A DNA stretch of 64,000 bases from Paulinella micropora (taxonomy: Eukaryota > Cercozoa > Imbricatea > Euglyphida > Paulinellidae): the NCBI GenBank assembly GCA_019918135.1, contig WBZZ01004075.1, positions 1 to 64,000 of the forward strand. The letters run 5' to 3'. The position numbers and the translations under genes are program-made. A model generated the notes under the pieces. It was not told the origin of the DNA and made no database searches. It worked only from the letters and a program-made list of their open reading frames with translations. Positions within the stretch are counted from its first letter, which is position 1; each line of letters begins with the position of its first letter. Shown here piece by piece: positions 23,019-35,552 of this stretch.

Positions 23019-24230
23019 AAGAGGAAATGCAAAATCATGCCGGTCAGTTTCACAAACTTTTGTGCAGAGTTTTTTCCACAGATTGTTGTGTACAGAAAAA
23101 AAGAATAGCATTCCCGCTCATTCTGAGCTGGGAAAAGAGTGGGAATGCTGTTACATCTTCTCGAAATGTCATGCTCTCAATAAAATCTCTGCACAAAAGT
23201 TTGCAAAACAGCAATCCAAAAACGAGTTTCATCGAATTGCTGGTTGTGAAAAATAGATTAAGCTGGGTCGTGCAATGTTAGGAAATGACATTTATAGCTT
23301 CAACCAACACGTTGCAGCAGAAACATGCAAGGGATGACATGAGTTGAGAGTACGTACTAGGAAGGAAATGCAAAATCATGCCGGTCGGTTTTCACAAACT
23401 TTTGTGCAGAGTTTTTTCCATAGATTGTTGTGTACAGAAAAAAAGAATAGCATTCCCGCTCATTCTGAGCTGGGAAAAGAGCGGGAATGCTGTTACATCT
23501 TCTCGTAATGTCATGCTCTTAATAAAATCTCTGCACAAAAGTTTGCAAAACAGCAGTCCGAAAACGAGTTTCATCGAATTGCTGGTTTGTGAAAAATAGA
23601 TTAAGCTGGGTCGTGCAATGTTAGGAAATGACATTTATAGCTTCAACAAACACGTTATAGCAGAAACATGCAAGGGATGACATGAGTTGAGAGTACGTAG
23701 GAAGGAAATGCAAAATCATGCCGGTCGGTTTTCACAAACTTTTGTGCAGAGTTTTTTCCACAGATTGTTGTGTACAGAAAAAAAGAATAGCATTCCCGCT
23801 CATTCTGAGCTGGGAAAAGAGCGGGAATGCTGTTACATTTTCTCGAAATGTCATGTTCTCAATAAAATCTCTGCACAAAAGTTTGCAAAACAGCAATCCA
23901 AAAACGAGTTTCATCGAATTGCTGGTTTATGAAAAATAGATTAAGCTGGGTCGTGCAATGTTAGGAAATGACATTTATAGCTTCAACAAACACGTTATAG
24001 CAGAAACATGCAAGGGATGACATGAGTTGAGAGTACGTAGGAAGGAAATGCAAAATCATGCCGGTCGCTTTTCACAAACTTTTGTGCAGAGTTTTTTCCA
24101 CAGATTGTTGTGTACAGAAAAAAAGAATAGCATTCCCGCTCATTCTGAGCTGGGGAAAGAGCGGGAATGCTGTTACATCTTCTCGAAATGTCATGCTCTT
24201 AATAAAATCTCTGCACAAAAGTTTAATAAT
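23019..24230 (+). repeat. Four tandem copies of a 340-bp repeat with nested inverted repeats
   Basis: Copies start near 23019, 23360, 23699 and 24039 and are nearly identical; the last is cut short at about 24223. Each contains an outer inverted pair (ACAAACTTTTGTGCAGAG with CTCTGCACAAAAGTTTG) enclosing an inner one (GCATTCCCGCTC with GAGCGGGAATGC), like a foldback element or MITE. No long coding frame persists. Confidence 0.9.
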
Positions 24231-24333
24231 AACACGACCCTTTTTCCACACGTTCAAATTTCAGACCGGCCCGAGAAAAATTTTAAGGTTGAAGGCGCTG
24301 ACTGGTAGTTATGTCTTTGGAATTCAACTCATT

Positions 24334-25495
24334 TTGCTCGTTTGTCAACGTGTAGGATCACTTTCTGACTCTGGCATGTCTACGAAGCACATTGCCAAGA
24401 CTCTGCAAGCCATTCTCAAAAATTCGCGTGGGGAATTGTTCCTTAAAATCAACGGGTCTGCAGACGTGCTGCCCTTTGATTGTGTGGAGATTCCCCACGC
24501 CGTCTTTTGCAAGCATGATCTGGTATATGCTTGCTCACTTACTTACTTACTTATTTATTTAATGTGCAACATGCAGGGCAAAGGCGATTTGGAGGAGTTG
24601 GTCCGCGGCTTCAGCTACACCTGGAATGCACAAGGTATTATGTATGTATGTATGTATTTATAATGCATGCATCGTAGGGATCCTGCTCAAGAATAAGCCT
24701 GTGCCCTGGGACGACGGATTGGGAGAAGCTCCTCCCGCAAAAAGGCAGAAGAGACAGGAGAAGGAGAAGGAGAAGGAGAAGAAGGAGAAGCAAAAAAAGA
24801 AGGACAAAGGGAAGGAGAAGGAGAAGGAGAAGAAGAAGGAGGAGGAGAAGAAGAAGAAGGAGGAGAAGAAGAAGAAGAAGGATGAAAAGGAGAAGAAGGA
24901 GGAGGAGAAGAAGAAGAAGGAGGAGGAGGAGAAGAAGAAGAAGAAGGAGGAGCAGGAGGAGAAGAAGAAGAAGAAGGAGGAGGAGCAGAAGAAGAAGAAG
25001 AAGAAGGAGGAGAAGAAGAAGAAGAAGAAGAGGGAGAAGGAGGAGGAGGAGGAGGAGAAGAAGAAGAAGAAGAAGGAGGAGGAGGAGAAGGAGAAGAAGG
25101 AGGAGGAGAAGAAGAAGAAGGAGGAGGAGGAGGAGAAGGAGGAGGAGAAGAAGAAGAAGAAGGAGGAGGAGGAGAAGAAGAAGAAGGAGGAGGAGGAGAA
25201 GAAGAAGAAGGAGGAGGAGGAGAAGAAGAAGAAGGAGGAGGAGAAGAAGAAGAAGGAGGAGGAGGAGAGGAAGAAGAAGAAGGAGGAGGAGGAGGAGAGG
25301 AAGAAGAAGGAGGAAGAGGAGAGGAAGAAGGAGGAGGAAGAGAGGAAGAAGATGGAGGAGGAGGAGAGGAAGAAGAAGGAAGAGGAGGATGACCAGCTGA
25401 GTGGGTTTCCCCCTCTGGATTCGGGGAAGGTTCGCGTGTGGGCCCACAAAGGAATTTTCACATTCCTATCCGGATTAGATTATCAAGACTGGTAT
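24334..25495 (+). CDS. Element gene, Lys/Glu-rich coiled-coil protein (spliced 5' exons)
   Basis: Three exons can be read. The first ends at 24522 (ELFLKINGSADVLPFDCVEI). A 54-nt intron at 24523-24576 (GTATAT...TGCAG) precedes the exon 24577-24634 (KGDLEELVRGFSYTWNAQ). A 43-nt intron at 24635-24677 leads to the exon from 24678 (LLKNKPVPWDDGLGEAP, basic PAKRQKRQ). This enters a 600-bp AAG/GAG tract that encodes an extended charged helix, then DDQLSGFPPLDSGKVRVW, before an ATT array. The start is not identifiable. It may belong to the same transcription unit as the exons at 28.2-30.5 kb. No family recognised. Confidence 0.45.
24750..25390 (+). repeat. GAA/GGA low-complexity tract
   Basis: Nearly pure AAG/GAG/AGG triplets. 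In frame it encodes Lys/Glu; its reverse frames give meaningless poly-Leu, poly-Ser and poly-Arg. Confidence 0.9.
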
Positions 25496-25506
25496 TATTA
25501 TTATTA

Positions 25507-25545
<39 letters not shown>

Positions 25546-25548
<3 letters not shown>

Positions 25549-25659
25549 GCCCTTGCGGGGGTGTCATTAGAGCTTATCGTCAATTCTTCGTACTCCCCTC
25601 ACGGGTGAGACGATGGAGGCGCATGTGCAGAAATGCATCAGCCATTGACAGAGAAGCAC

Positions 25660-25661
<2 letters not shown>
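25546..25661 (+). mobile_element. tRNA-derived SINE, head-truncated copy
   Basis: Body and end (AACTGCCCTTGCGGGGGTGT to GAAGCACTATT) of the SINE family, followed by an ATT array to about 25756. Confidence 0.75.
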
Positions 25662-26096
<435 letters not shown>

Positions 26097-26337
26097 GTGG
26101 CACCGCGATAGCCCAGTGGTTAAGATCTACCATCTGGGACCTGTCGCCAGTTCGATTCCCGTCGGTGCCAGTATTTTCAAAGGATATTTTCTTTGAAAGT
26201 ATTGGTCTGTCTGGAAGGCTTGGAGCTGCCTTGCGGGGATGTCAGTAGAGCCTATAGTCAAATCTTCGTACTCCCCTCGCGGGTGAGACGATGGAGGCAC
26301 ATGTGCAGAAATGCATTCGCCATTGACTGAGATGCAC

Positions 26338-26339
<2 letters not shown>
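26097..26339 (+). mobile_element. tRNA-derived SINE, full-length copy
   Basis: Head GGCACCGCGATAGCCCAGTG, B-box-like AGTTCGATTCC, conserved body, then ATT tail 26338-26424. Confidence 0.75.
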
Positions 26340-26424
<85 letters not shown>

Positions 26425-26655
26425 GGACACCGTGATAGCCCAGTGGTCAAGTTCTACCATCTGGGCCCTGTCGCCAGTTCGATTCCCGTCGGTGCCACCA
26501 GTATTTTCATTGAACATACCGGTCCGTCTGGAAGTGTTGGAACTGCCCTTGCGGGGGTGTCATTAGAGCCTATCGTCAATTCTTCGTACTCTCCTCACGG
26601 GTGAGACGATGGAGGCGCATGTGCAGATTTGCATCAGCCATTGACAGAGAAGCAC

Positions 26656-26657
<2 letters not shown>
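26425..26657 (+). mobile_element. tRNA-derived SINE, full-length copy
   Basis: Begins GGACACCGTGATAGCCCAGT and carries both box motifs and the body. ATT tail to about 26717, then a further ATT array at 26745-26807. Confidence 0.8.
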
Positions 26658-26717
<60 letters not shown>

Positions 26718-26741
26718 GCTTTTTCTTCTGTTCCTCTTTTA

Positions 26742-27723
<982 letters not shown>

Positions 27724-27740
27724 ATTATTATTATTATTTA

Positions 27741-27912
27741 GGGAGTACATAGGCCATCGGTCCCTTTCCATGGGCTGATTGGTATAAAGCTCCTAGATTA
27801 ATGTTCTATGCCGTCACTTCCTTTATTCCACCGATTGGTGTGGAGACTTTCCTTATGGAATGGAGGACTGGATGCACATGGCCTTTTGGCTCAGCAATTG
27901 GCAGACGATACA
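27741..27912 (+). repeat. Dispersed repeat family C, copy 1
   Basis: GGGAGTACATAGGCCATCGG... followed by an ATT array (27913-27975). The same sequence recurs at 29655-29829. Confidence 0.85.
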
Positions 27913-27977
<65 letters not shown>

Positions 27978-27996
27978 TGTTATTATTATTATTCGA

Positions 27997-28140
27997 TAGC
28001 ATAGTTTAGAGAGGGGAGTATAGATACTTAGCTTTAGTATAGTTAGCTAGTGTGTGTGGCCTTCTATCAGTGAGCCTTTCCCTGTTTTTTTTTTCGAGTA
28101 TATTTCTTCTAACGGGAAGCGCTGCCATTTTTTTTTAATT
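27997..28140 (+). repeat. Dispersed repeat family D copy
   Basis: Contains AGCTTTAGTATAGTTAGCTA and AACGGGAAGCGCTG, shared with 22090-22215, about 25775 and 29442. Confidence 0.8.
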
Positions 28141-28269
28141 TAAACTCTCTTTTTATTATTATTATTATTCCTCTTTTGCTGCTGCTTTAATTAGCTTGCT
28201 CTTTAAGTTCACATCCGAGGACAACAAACATCGGGAGGGGGCGCTCGCGCTCGACGTTGCACTTACAAA

Positions 28270-28793
28270 GTACAACAATTTCGAACTGAAGGCGTCCACG
28301 CAAGTGGAGACATGTGAGGGTGAAACTTCACCTTGTGCTCCCGGGTCTTTTTCCCTATAAGTATGAAAGATTTTTATAAACTGATTGTTTATTTTTTATT
28401 TGCAGGCTCTTCATTGTCTTTCCCATTGGTTGGCGCAAGAAGACTCCTGCGCAAGTCAATCGAGGTACTGTATGTTTTTCAAAATTCACAAGCTGCACAT
28501 ATTTTTTATACTTGGATGTTGCAGGATCGAAGCGCTTCATTTTTGCTGCGCGCGAGGTCGACACTGACGGCGATGGCAAGGCTGACGAAATCCAATATCA
28601 GCTCATGGGTTTTTTTGGTTTTAACCTTAAACACTCTTGCATGCTTGATCCGTCGCCGATGGACTTCGAGAAGCAGGTGAAGCCCGCGTGGCTCCTCTAC
28701 GTCGGTAACCCCACGAACCCGCCTATGATTTGCAACTGGCGGAAGCGGGAGCTTTTGCTTCTGTACGAAGCAAACAAGGTCATTTCTTCTTCT

Positions 28794-28829
<36 letters not shown>

Positions 28830-28885
28830 ATTTTTCTTTTTCTTCTTCATATACATGTTATTATTCTTTTTCTCCACCAGCTCCA

Positions 28886-28918
<33 letters not shown>

Positions 28919-29346
28919 TTTTTGTTTTTTTTGGCATCTTCCTTTTCTTTATTTTGCATATTTACTGCATGCTCGCCTGAAACGTTAGAAGAAGAATCAA
29001 AAAAAGGGCCCGACTGAGCCTCGCTCTTCGGGCAGGCCAAAAAAACTGAGATTCGGTAGCAACATTGTATGTAATGAAAAATGAAGGATGTATGTAATAT
29101 TGTTTGGTTCTTTGTGCAGAATCCATCGACGTCGACGATGTTCCAGACGTTCCAGACGTCCCTGAAGAAGAAGAGACCCCTGAGCCTCCTATGCCTAAGG
29201 GGTCCAGCAAGAAAAAGCCAGGTACTAGCAAATTTCATCTTTTTTTGTGTGCTTTTTTTTCAGTGTTTCTAATTTCTGACGTGACTAGGCAAGCCGAAGT
29301 CCAAAAAGCCCGCGGTCGACGCTGATGAAGTGGACATGTCGTTGGA
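28270..29346 (+). CDS. Element gene, middle exons of an unknown spliced protein
   Basis: Exons joined by eye in one phase: up to about 28360 (RHVRVKLHLVLPGLFPY), intron with acceptor TTTGCAG before 28406, exon 28406-28463 (LFIVFPIGWRKKTPAQVNR), intron ending TTGCAG before 28526, exon 28526-28778 (SKRFIFAAREVDTDGDGKAD... to LLLYEANK), a long T-rich intron, and an exon near 29120-29220 (DVPDVPDVPEEEETPEPP, KGSSKKK). A final short piece to about 29346 is PKSKKPAVDADEVDMSLE. DTDGDGKADE resembles a Ca2+-binding acidic loop. No family is recognised. Borders are approximate; the first exon's upstream limit is not clear. Confidence 0.5.
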
Positions 29347-29441
29347 GGTATAATCTTTCCTACTCCTTCTTCTTCTTTTTCTTTTTTTTGTGAGGGGGGG
29401 GCCCCCGGGGGGGGGGGGGCAAAAGGTCTCTTTGGGCGCCG

Positions 29442-29585
29442 CAGCATATAGTTTAGAGAGGGGAGTATAGCTACTAGCTTTAGTATGGCTAGCTAGTGTG
29501 TGTGGCATTCTATCAGTGAGCCTTTCCCTGTCTTTTTTTTTCCGAGTATAATCTCTCTAACGGGAAGCGCTGACATTTTTTTTTC
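29442..29585 (+). repeat. Dispersed repeat family D copy
   Basis: Same core sequences as 27997-28140, followed by an ATT array at 29590-29652. Confidence 0.8.
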
Positions 29586-29589
29586 AAAC

Positions 29590-29652
<63 letters not shown>

Positions 29653-29654
29653 TA

Positions 29655-29827
29655 GGGAGTACATAGGCCATCGGTCCCTTTCCATGGGCTGATTGGTATA
29701 AAGCTCCTAGAGTGATGTTCTATGCCGTCACTTCCTTTATTCCACCGATTGGTGTGGAGACTTTCCTTATGGAATGGAGGACTGGATGCACATGGCCTTT
29801 TGTCTCAGCAATTGGCAGGAGATATAC

Positions 29828-29829
<2 letters not shown>
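29655..29829 (+). repeat. Dispersed repeat family C, copy 2
   Basis: Near-identical to 27741-27912 and followed by an ATT array to about 29858. Confidence 0.85.
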
Positions 29830-29859
<30 letters not shown>

Positions 29860-29911
29860 TTTGTTGTTGTTGTTGTCGTTGCTGTGGGTTTGTTCTGCCA
29901 CTGCCTTGTTC

Positions 29912-30524
29912 GCAAGAAATGAACGACTTCTTTCAAAACAACGGCGACCGGTATTGTATTCAGGGTAGTTCGTCCGCCGGCGTGTCGAAAGAAGTCGTTC
30001 AGGATCTTGTGAACAAGGCAATGTCAGAACAAGCCGCATCCATTAAGGAAATGCTAGCAGAAGAAAGAAAGTTGAGAGAGGAGGAAAGGAAGAAAAAAGA
30101 AGCGCAAGATCGGAAGGAAAAAGAGGCGCAAGAGAAGCGACAACGGGAAGAGGAGAGAAGAAAGAGGAAGAATTCGAAGAAGGAGAAGGAGGAGGAGGAG
30201 GAGGAGGAGGAAAGCTCAGAAGAAGAGAACGAGAGAGTGAAGAAGAAGATGAAGAAGAATAACAAGAACAAGAAAAACTATGATGATAATGATAACAACA
30301 ACAACAACATCAGCAACAACAACAGCAACAACAACAACAACAACAAAAATAGTAAGAGCGAGAGAGAAAGCTTGCTGGAGGATCTCATCGCGCGGATGGC
30401 AGCTGGCGCTCTGTCTGCTGGTAACTCACCTTCCACCCCCCAACGCGGCACCGGTCTCACCGCTCCCAGCTCACCTAACGCATGGGAGTTTGTTTTAGCA
30501 TCGCTTGCGCTGACTCGGCGCTAA
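29912..30524 (+). CDS. Element gene, last exon: charged coiled-coil protein with Asn-rich tract
   Basis: An open frame to TAA at 30522-30524 reads EMNDFFQNNGDRYCIQ, VSKEVVQDLVNKAMSEQA, a long Glu/Lys/Arg helix, an Asp/Asn-rich low-complexity tract (30276-30350), then ESLLEDLIARMAAGALSAGN and a Ser/Pro tail. The exon probably follows an acceptor near 29912-29920. It may be the 3' end of the same gene as 28270-29346. The role is unknown; such regions suggest protein-protein contacts. Confidence 0.5.
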
Positions 30525-30865
30525 CTTCAAATGCACGCACCAGGTAGTTTGCATAGCTTTCACTTTTCTCCTTCATCTGAAAGATGTTTGAATTTGTTTT
30601 GTGTTTTTTTTCTTTGTAGTAGTGTAGTATTACTCGTAGTTTTTTGCACTGGCAGGTTTGTTATGGTCGAAAGCGTGATTAAGAACGTTTGTCGCGTGCA
30701 AGAGTTAAACAAACTTCTAATTTAGTTAGTATGATATTACGGAGTTAGATTTATTATTTTTTTTAGTAATTAAAGAAATTTTGTTGTAGAATCTATGTAT
30801 TTTGCGTGGCGACATCGCACTTCTCTTCCTCCCCCGTTCCCCCCTCCCCCCTCCCCCCCCCGGGG

Positions 30866-31228
30866 GGAATTTATTGTAGGTAAAAGCAATGTTTATTATC
30901 ATAATAAAGTAAAATGCTTAATGTAAACAAAGATAAACAAACTTAAAAGCAAATTCTGCATGTTGGGCATTGTTATCATCATAGATTCATAGTAGCCGGG
31001 ACTATGAAAAAGGAGAAAGATTACCGTGTCGGACCGGTTCCTGCCCACCTCTGAAGATGAAGTTAAAGTGTATTACAATTAATAAAAACATGTTTTAATA
31101 TTATTTTTATATGTTCTGCAATCAGTGAATTGATTTCCTTTCATTTCCACACGTTTTCAAAAAAGTCCATATACTTCATGGAAAATTTCGGAAAAAGGGA
31201 TACCCCCAAGATTGTCGAATGTTTAGTT
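30866..31228 (-). repeat. Right terminal inverted repeat
   Basis: Reverse complement of the left terminal repeat; the last bases GAATGTTTAGTT mirror AACTAAACATTC at 17362. A C-rich block (30830-30862) just inside mirrors the left G-rich block. Confidence 0.85.
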
Positions 31229-34200
31229 CTTTCTGACCCAGTGCCTGCGCTGTACCGGCAACGATTGTAGCTCTGGCACGTTCGAGCTGGTGCTGTGCGC
31301 CAACGCGGGCGAGAGCGCCCGTGTCCGCGCGCAGCAAGACGACGCGGGGTACTACTCGCTGTACACGGACCAGGGAGGGGTCCTGGAGGCCTACGCGCAG
31401 CTCTTGCCCTACCGAGAGGCTAGCGGGCCGGTGTTGGTGCACGCCTGTCACCACCTCTGGGGGCTGTCGGGCCTCTGTCTGCCAGCGCGCAGCCGGCCCG
31501 GCACGTCCACGCGCGCGCTCAGCCTGCTAGCCCCCTGCCCGCCCTCGCCCCCGGCGCTGGACGGCAGGTGGTGGTTCGACGACGCCGGCCGTCTCGCGGC
31601 CGGGGGGGAGGGCGCACGGGGCCTGCAGTACCTGCGCGCCGGCGCCCCGTACTACAGCGCGGCCGGGGCGGCGTGGCTGGCACCCGGCGCCAACTCGTCC
31701 TGGGACGTGCCCTGGCTCGCCGACGTCTGGGTGCTGCGCATGGCCTACGCCAGCCCGACGTACGCGCTCGGCCTGCCAGAGACCAACTGGTACCAGCTGT
31801 CTCGTGGCTCGGTCACCCGGCCGGCGGGCACGCTGCAGGCCAGCAACCGCAGTGAGGGCACCGCGCTGGCCTTCCGTTACGGCGAGAACGAGCTGCGCTT
31901 CCTCGGGGCGGGCCCGGCCGCCGAAGCGACCCAGTTCCTGCTGTATCCGCCGCCCCGCCTGGCCACGGCGGGGCGCGCCGAGGTGCTGGCCCTGCACGCC
32001 AGGGGCACGCGCTGCCTCTTCCCGGTCGCGTACAACGGGGCGGGCGCCAGGTACACGCCCTACGTGCTCTGGCTCGGCGACTGCTGGTCGCGCCCGCACA
32101 ACGCCAGCGCCAGGATCTTGGTCGCGAACGGGCGCATCTACTACCCGGCCGACCCCGCGGGGCCGGACTACCTCCGCTACTGCCTGCGCGCCCAGTCGCT
32201 GCGCTTCGAGCCCTGCGAGTACGTAGCGGACCCCGTGTACGTGCACCCGGGGCTGCAGGTGCTGGCGTACAGCTACGGGGGGGCTCCGGTTCCTCACCAC
32301 CACGCCGGACGGCCAGGGGCTGCAGTCCGCCGGCTGGTGGGCGCCGGCGTTCCCCGGCCCGCCGCCGCCCTTCGAGCCCGTGGCCATGGGCGCGTACGCC
32401 CCGCCGGACGCCGGCGCGCTGTACCAGGCGAACAGCTTCTTCAGCGGCTCGGGCCTGTGCGCCCTGCCCGGGCTGACCGCCAGCGGCCGCTGGGAGCTGT
32501 CGCTCCGCCCTTGTCCGTCGCGGCCGCGCAGCACCGACCTGCTGTACCTGAACCCGTCGGGCCAGCTAGGAGCGCTGATCCGCGGCCAGCTGCGCTGCCT
32601 GGGCTGCCAGGCCGCGGCCTGCCCCGTGGCCGCATCGGCCGCCCAGGACGCCCCGGCCCCCGAGCTGGGTTTCTGGCCCTGCGAGGCCAACGGCGACGGC
32701 TTCGACGGCCTGGCGGACTACGTAGTGCTCGAGGCCAGCGCGAGCCTCTTCCACCGGGCCAGGCTGGCGAGCGCGCCAGACGCGCTCCTGCAGCTGAACC
32801 ACTCGCGCACCGCCGCCGCCTGTTTCTTCTTCCTGGCCGCCGCGCTGGCCACGCACCCCCTGACGCTGCGCGCGCTGAGCTCGCCCGCCGGCGCACCGGA
32901 CCCCTGCGCGGTGGACCCGCCCCCCGCCCCCTTCCGCTTCACGCAGGCGCTGCCGGCCGCGTCGCTGGGCCCGTGGACCGCGAGTTGCTCCTGCGTGAGC
33001 GGCGCGTCGCAGTGCTGGCACGCCTTTGACGGGACTGACTACCAGGCCGGGCTGGCGGCCGGGGCCCGGCCGCGGGAGTGGCTGAGCCGCAGCTTGTACG
33101 ACCCCGGCAACGGCACGTACACGGGCGGCGAGGCCCTGGGCGGCGAGTGGCTGCAGCTGCGCCGCACCGACGGCCAGTACCTGCGCCTGACCAGCTTCGT
33201 GCTGTCCGGCTACGCGGACCCGTACGATCCCCCGGCGGGCGCGAGCGGCAATGCCAGGGTCCTGTACGTGTACGGGACAGAGAGCGCGGCCGACACCGAC
33301 TGGGTCCAGCTGTTCGACTCCCCGTACGCGGACCAGGACGGGCCGTGGCTCCCCCTCGAGAAGCGCAGCTACGTCGTGCTGTCGACCACGCGGGCGTACG
33401 TGGCCTTCCGCTGGGTCTGGGTCCGGATCTACCCGCGCAACGACACGGGCTCGGCCGTACCGCGCCCGGCCCGCGTGCCCGAGCTGTACCCGAGCTTCGC
33501 GCAGGCGCACACGGGGCTGTGCGGCGGGATTCAGGGCCTGGCCTGCACCAGCGGCACGGAAGGAAACTACAGCTGCGCGTGCGGGGCGGGCTGCCGGCCC
33601 AACCTGCGCGAGGGCAGCTACCCGGCCACCTGCCTGGACGTTGACGAGTGCGCCCTGGGCGCGGCGCCGCCCACGACGCGGCCCGGGCGCAACTTCACGC
33701 TCGCGGACCGCGGCGTGCGCTGCACCGCCTCCGCGTACGCGCAGGGCTGGGCGGGGACCGGCGGCTGCGAGGCGGCCTTCGACGCGGTGGGGGGGCTGTA
33801 CTGGCGGTCCCCGGCTAGCTTCAGCCCCACCACCGGCGGCTGTACGGCGTGCCCGGCGGTGCCCGGGGTCACGCAACCCGTCGGGTTGGTCGGAGAATGG
33901 CTGCGGGTCGACCTGGGGGCGGTGTACCGTCTGGGCTGCTTTGGGCTCACGCCCTCGGCCTTTACCTCCTCGGCCCCGCGGTGCACGCGCGTGTACGTGA
34001 GCGTGGGCGCCGGCGACTCTCCGCAGCACTGGTGGGACGCCGTGCAGACCAGCTGGTCCCCCGCCACCAGCTGGTCGTCGGCCGAGTCCTGGTTCGAGCC
34101 GGCCTCCCTGGCGGTGGCCCGCTACGTGCTGCTGGCGTTCACGGAAAGCCTGCCGGGCCAGACGCAGGTAGCGCTCGACGACGTGCGGTTCCGCGTGGCC

Positions 34201-34856
34201 GACGACATCGCGCCCAGCGCGCCCGCCGGCCTACTCTTTGACTACAAGTTCGACGCGGCCTGGACGGCACCGGACTACCACCAGGACACGGGCCTGTACA
34301 CCGGCACAGAGAGCCGGGTCATCGGGGGCGTGACCTACGGGGGGGCAGCCTGGTCTACGACCTGGGAGGGGTCTACCTGCTGCACCGGCTCGCGCTGGTC
34401 GGGATGGTCGGGCTCGCGCAACACACGGGGCCCAACAACCTGACCTTGGGCATCGGCAACAGCTCCAGCGGACCCTTTGCGCTGTGGCAGCGGGGCCTGC
34501 AGGTAGACTGGGTCCCGGAGGACGTGACTACTTATTTCAACCCACGGCGCTGGTGGGTGGACCCCGGCAAGTCAGTCTACGGGCGCTACGTGGTCCTCGT
34601 CGCCGGCCGGAGCGGCAACCCGTACCCGACGGGCTTCAACCCTTCCACCCGGGTGGAGCTAACGGAGGTGTTCTTCGAGACGGGGCCCGGGCGCGCGGCC
34701 GGGGGCGACTGCGGGGGCACGTCCATGCTGTGCCAGAACACGCCGGGCTCTTACCGCTGCCAGCTGCGTGATGACTGCTACTTTACCCGGCCGTGCGGGC
34801 CGGGCTATGCCTGCACTAACACCCCTCAGGGCGCCTCCTGCACCTACGTAGGCTAG
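31229..34856 (+). pseudogene. 3' part of a split secreted protein with discoidin-like and EGF-like domains, two G7 frame breaks
   Basis: In phase with 16989-17360 once the element and one CTTT are removed (TTT then CTG ACC CAG TGC). The long extracellular-type sequence has many Cys and N-glycosylation sites. F5/8-type C (discoidin-like) segments are visible: GGEWLQLRRTDGQYLRLTSF, then GEWLRVDLGAVYRLGCFG with ARYVLLAFTES, then LVYDLGGVYLLHRLALVG with GRYVVLVAGRS. Cys-rich EGF-like parts follow (LDVDECALG, CTNTPQGASCTYVG). The frame breaks at two G7 runs, 32277-32283 and 34339-34345. Discoidin folds usually bind glycans or lipids, so an adhesion role is inferred. The element leaves this part without its own signal peptide. 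Confidence 0.75.
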
Positions 34857-35051
34857 GCTAGCACACGCGCGGCCCCTTCCCTCTCCTCGTGTCATATAAT
34901 GGCTTCGTTTTTTAGTACGACATAAAAAAAGAAAACTGTGCGCCAAGCCCTTGGCACCGCCGGCCGGTCGACGCGGCCCCCCCCCCCCCCCCGCCTAGCG
35001 AAGAGGACAGGCGCCGCGGCGCCCCCCCGGCCCGGGCAGCACGCCCGTAGA
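34857..35051. other. Intergenic region
   Basis: Includes an AT-rich stretch (ATATAATGG, TTTTTTAGTACGACATAAAA) at 34892-34930 and a C14-type run at 34979-34992. No gene seen. Confidence 0.4.
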
Positions 35052-35309
35052 CTAGGCGCCCCGCCCGGTGGCGTGCTCGGCCGGAGTGGGCACGGCGGGC
35101 GGGCCTCGTGGCAGAGAGGCCAGCAGGCCGGCGGCCGCGGTGCGGGCGTTCTGTGCCCGCTGCAGGTGGGCCAGGCACTCCAGCCTCTCGGCGTGGCCGG
35201 TCACGGTCGCCAGCAGGTCCTCAAAGTAACGACAGTCTTGCTCGGCCAGAGTCAGCTCATTCGCCAGCAGGCGCCGGCGGCCCGCGGCCCGCCTCAGAGC
35301 TACGGACAT
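35052..35309 (-). CDS. Small helical protein, uncharacterised
   Basis: An 85-residue frame from ATG 35309 (MSVALRRAAGRRRLLANELT) to TAG at 35052. The middle is amphipathic (EDLLATVTGHAERLECLAHL), consistent with a short coiled coil. It is kept because it has a plausible start, good composition and no better frame on either strand. No family recognised and no role inferred. Confidence 0.4.
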   Translation of the reverse strand: MSVALRRAAGRRRLLANELTLAEQDCRYFEDLLATVTGHAERLECLAHLQRAQNARTAAAGLLASLPRGPPAVPTPAEHATGRGA

Positions 35310-35552
35310 GCGGCCGCCCAAGGGCCAGCAGAGGAGGAAGGGGGATTCTCCGGGCCGCCGGCCGCCGCGCCCCCGGTGGGGAGGGGGGCACGCTCCTAGC
35401 GAGGGGAAGGGTGCACGCTCCCCCTCCCTCCTCCCTGCCTGCTTTGCCCACGGGTAGGAAGGAAAGGGAGCAGGGCCCCCTCACCACCCCCCCCCCCCCG
35501 GGCCCCCGCCTGGCTACTAAAGCGGTGCACCGAAACCACCACGCCTTCCTTC
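35310..35552. other. Intergenic region with C-rich runs
   Basis: Promoter-side spacer for both neighbours, with C runs near 35487-35501. No conserved motif recognised. Confidence 0.4.

Noticed and set aside
23019-24230. CRISPR-like array
   Set aside because: The units are 340 bp and contiguous with no variable spacers.
24638-25461. Long minus-strand frames of poly-Leu and poly-Ser/Phe, and a plus-strand poly-Arg frame
   Set aside because: They are other-frame readings of the GAA/GGA tract; only the Lys/Glu frame connects to plausible exons.
26097-26170. tRNA genes (A-box and B-box motifs at 26105, 26432 and, inverted, 22690)
   Set aside because: The heads are degenerate, repeated, and continue into a shared body and ATT tail, so they are SINE heads rather than functional tRNAs.
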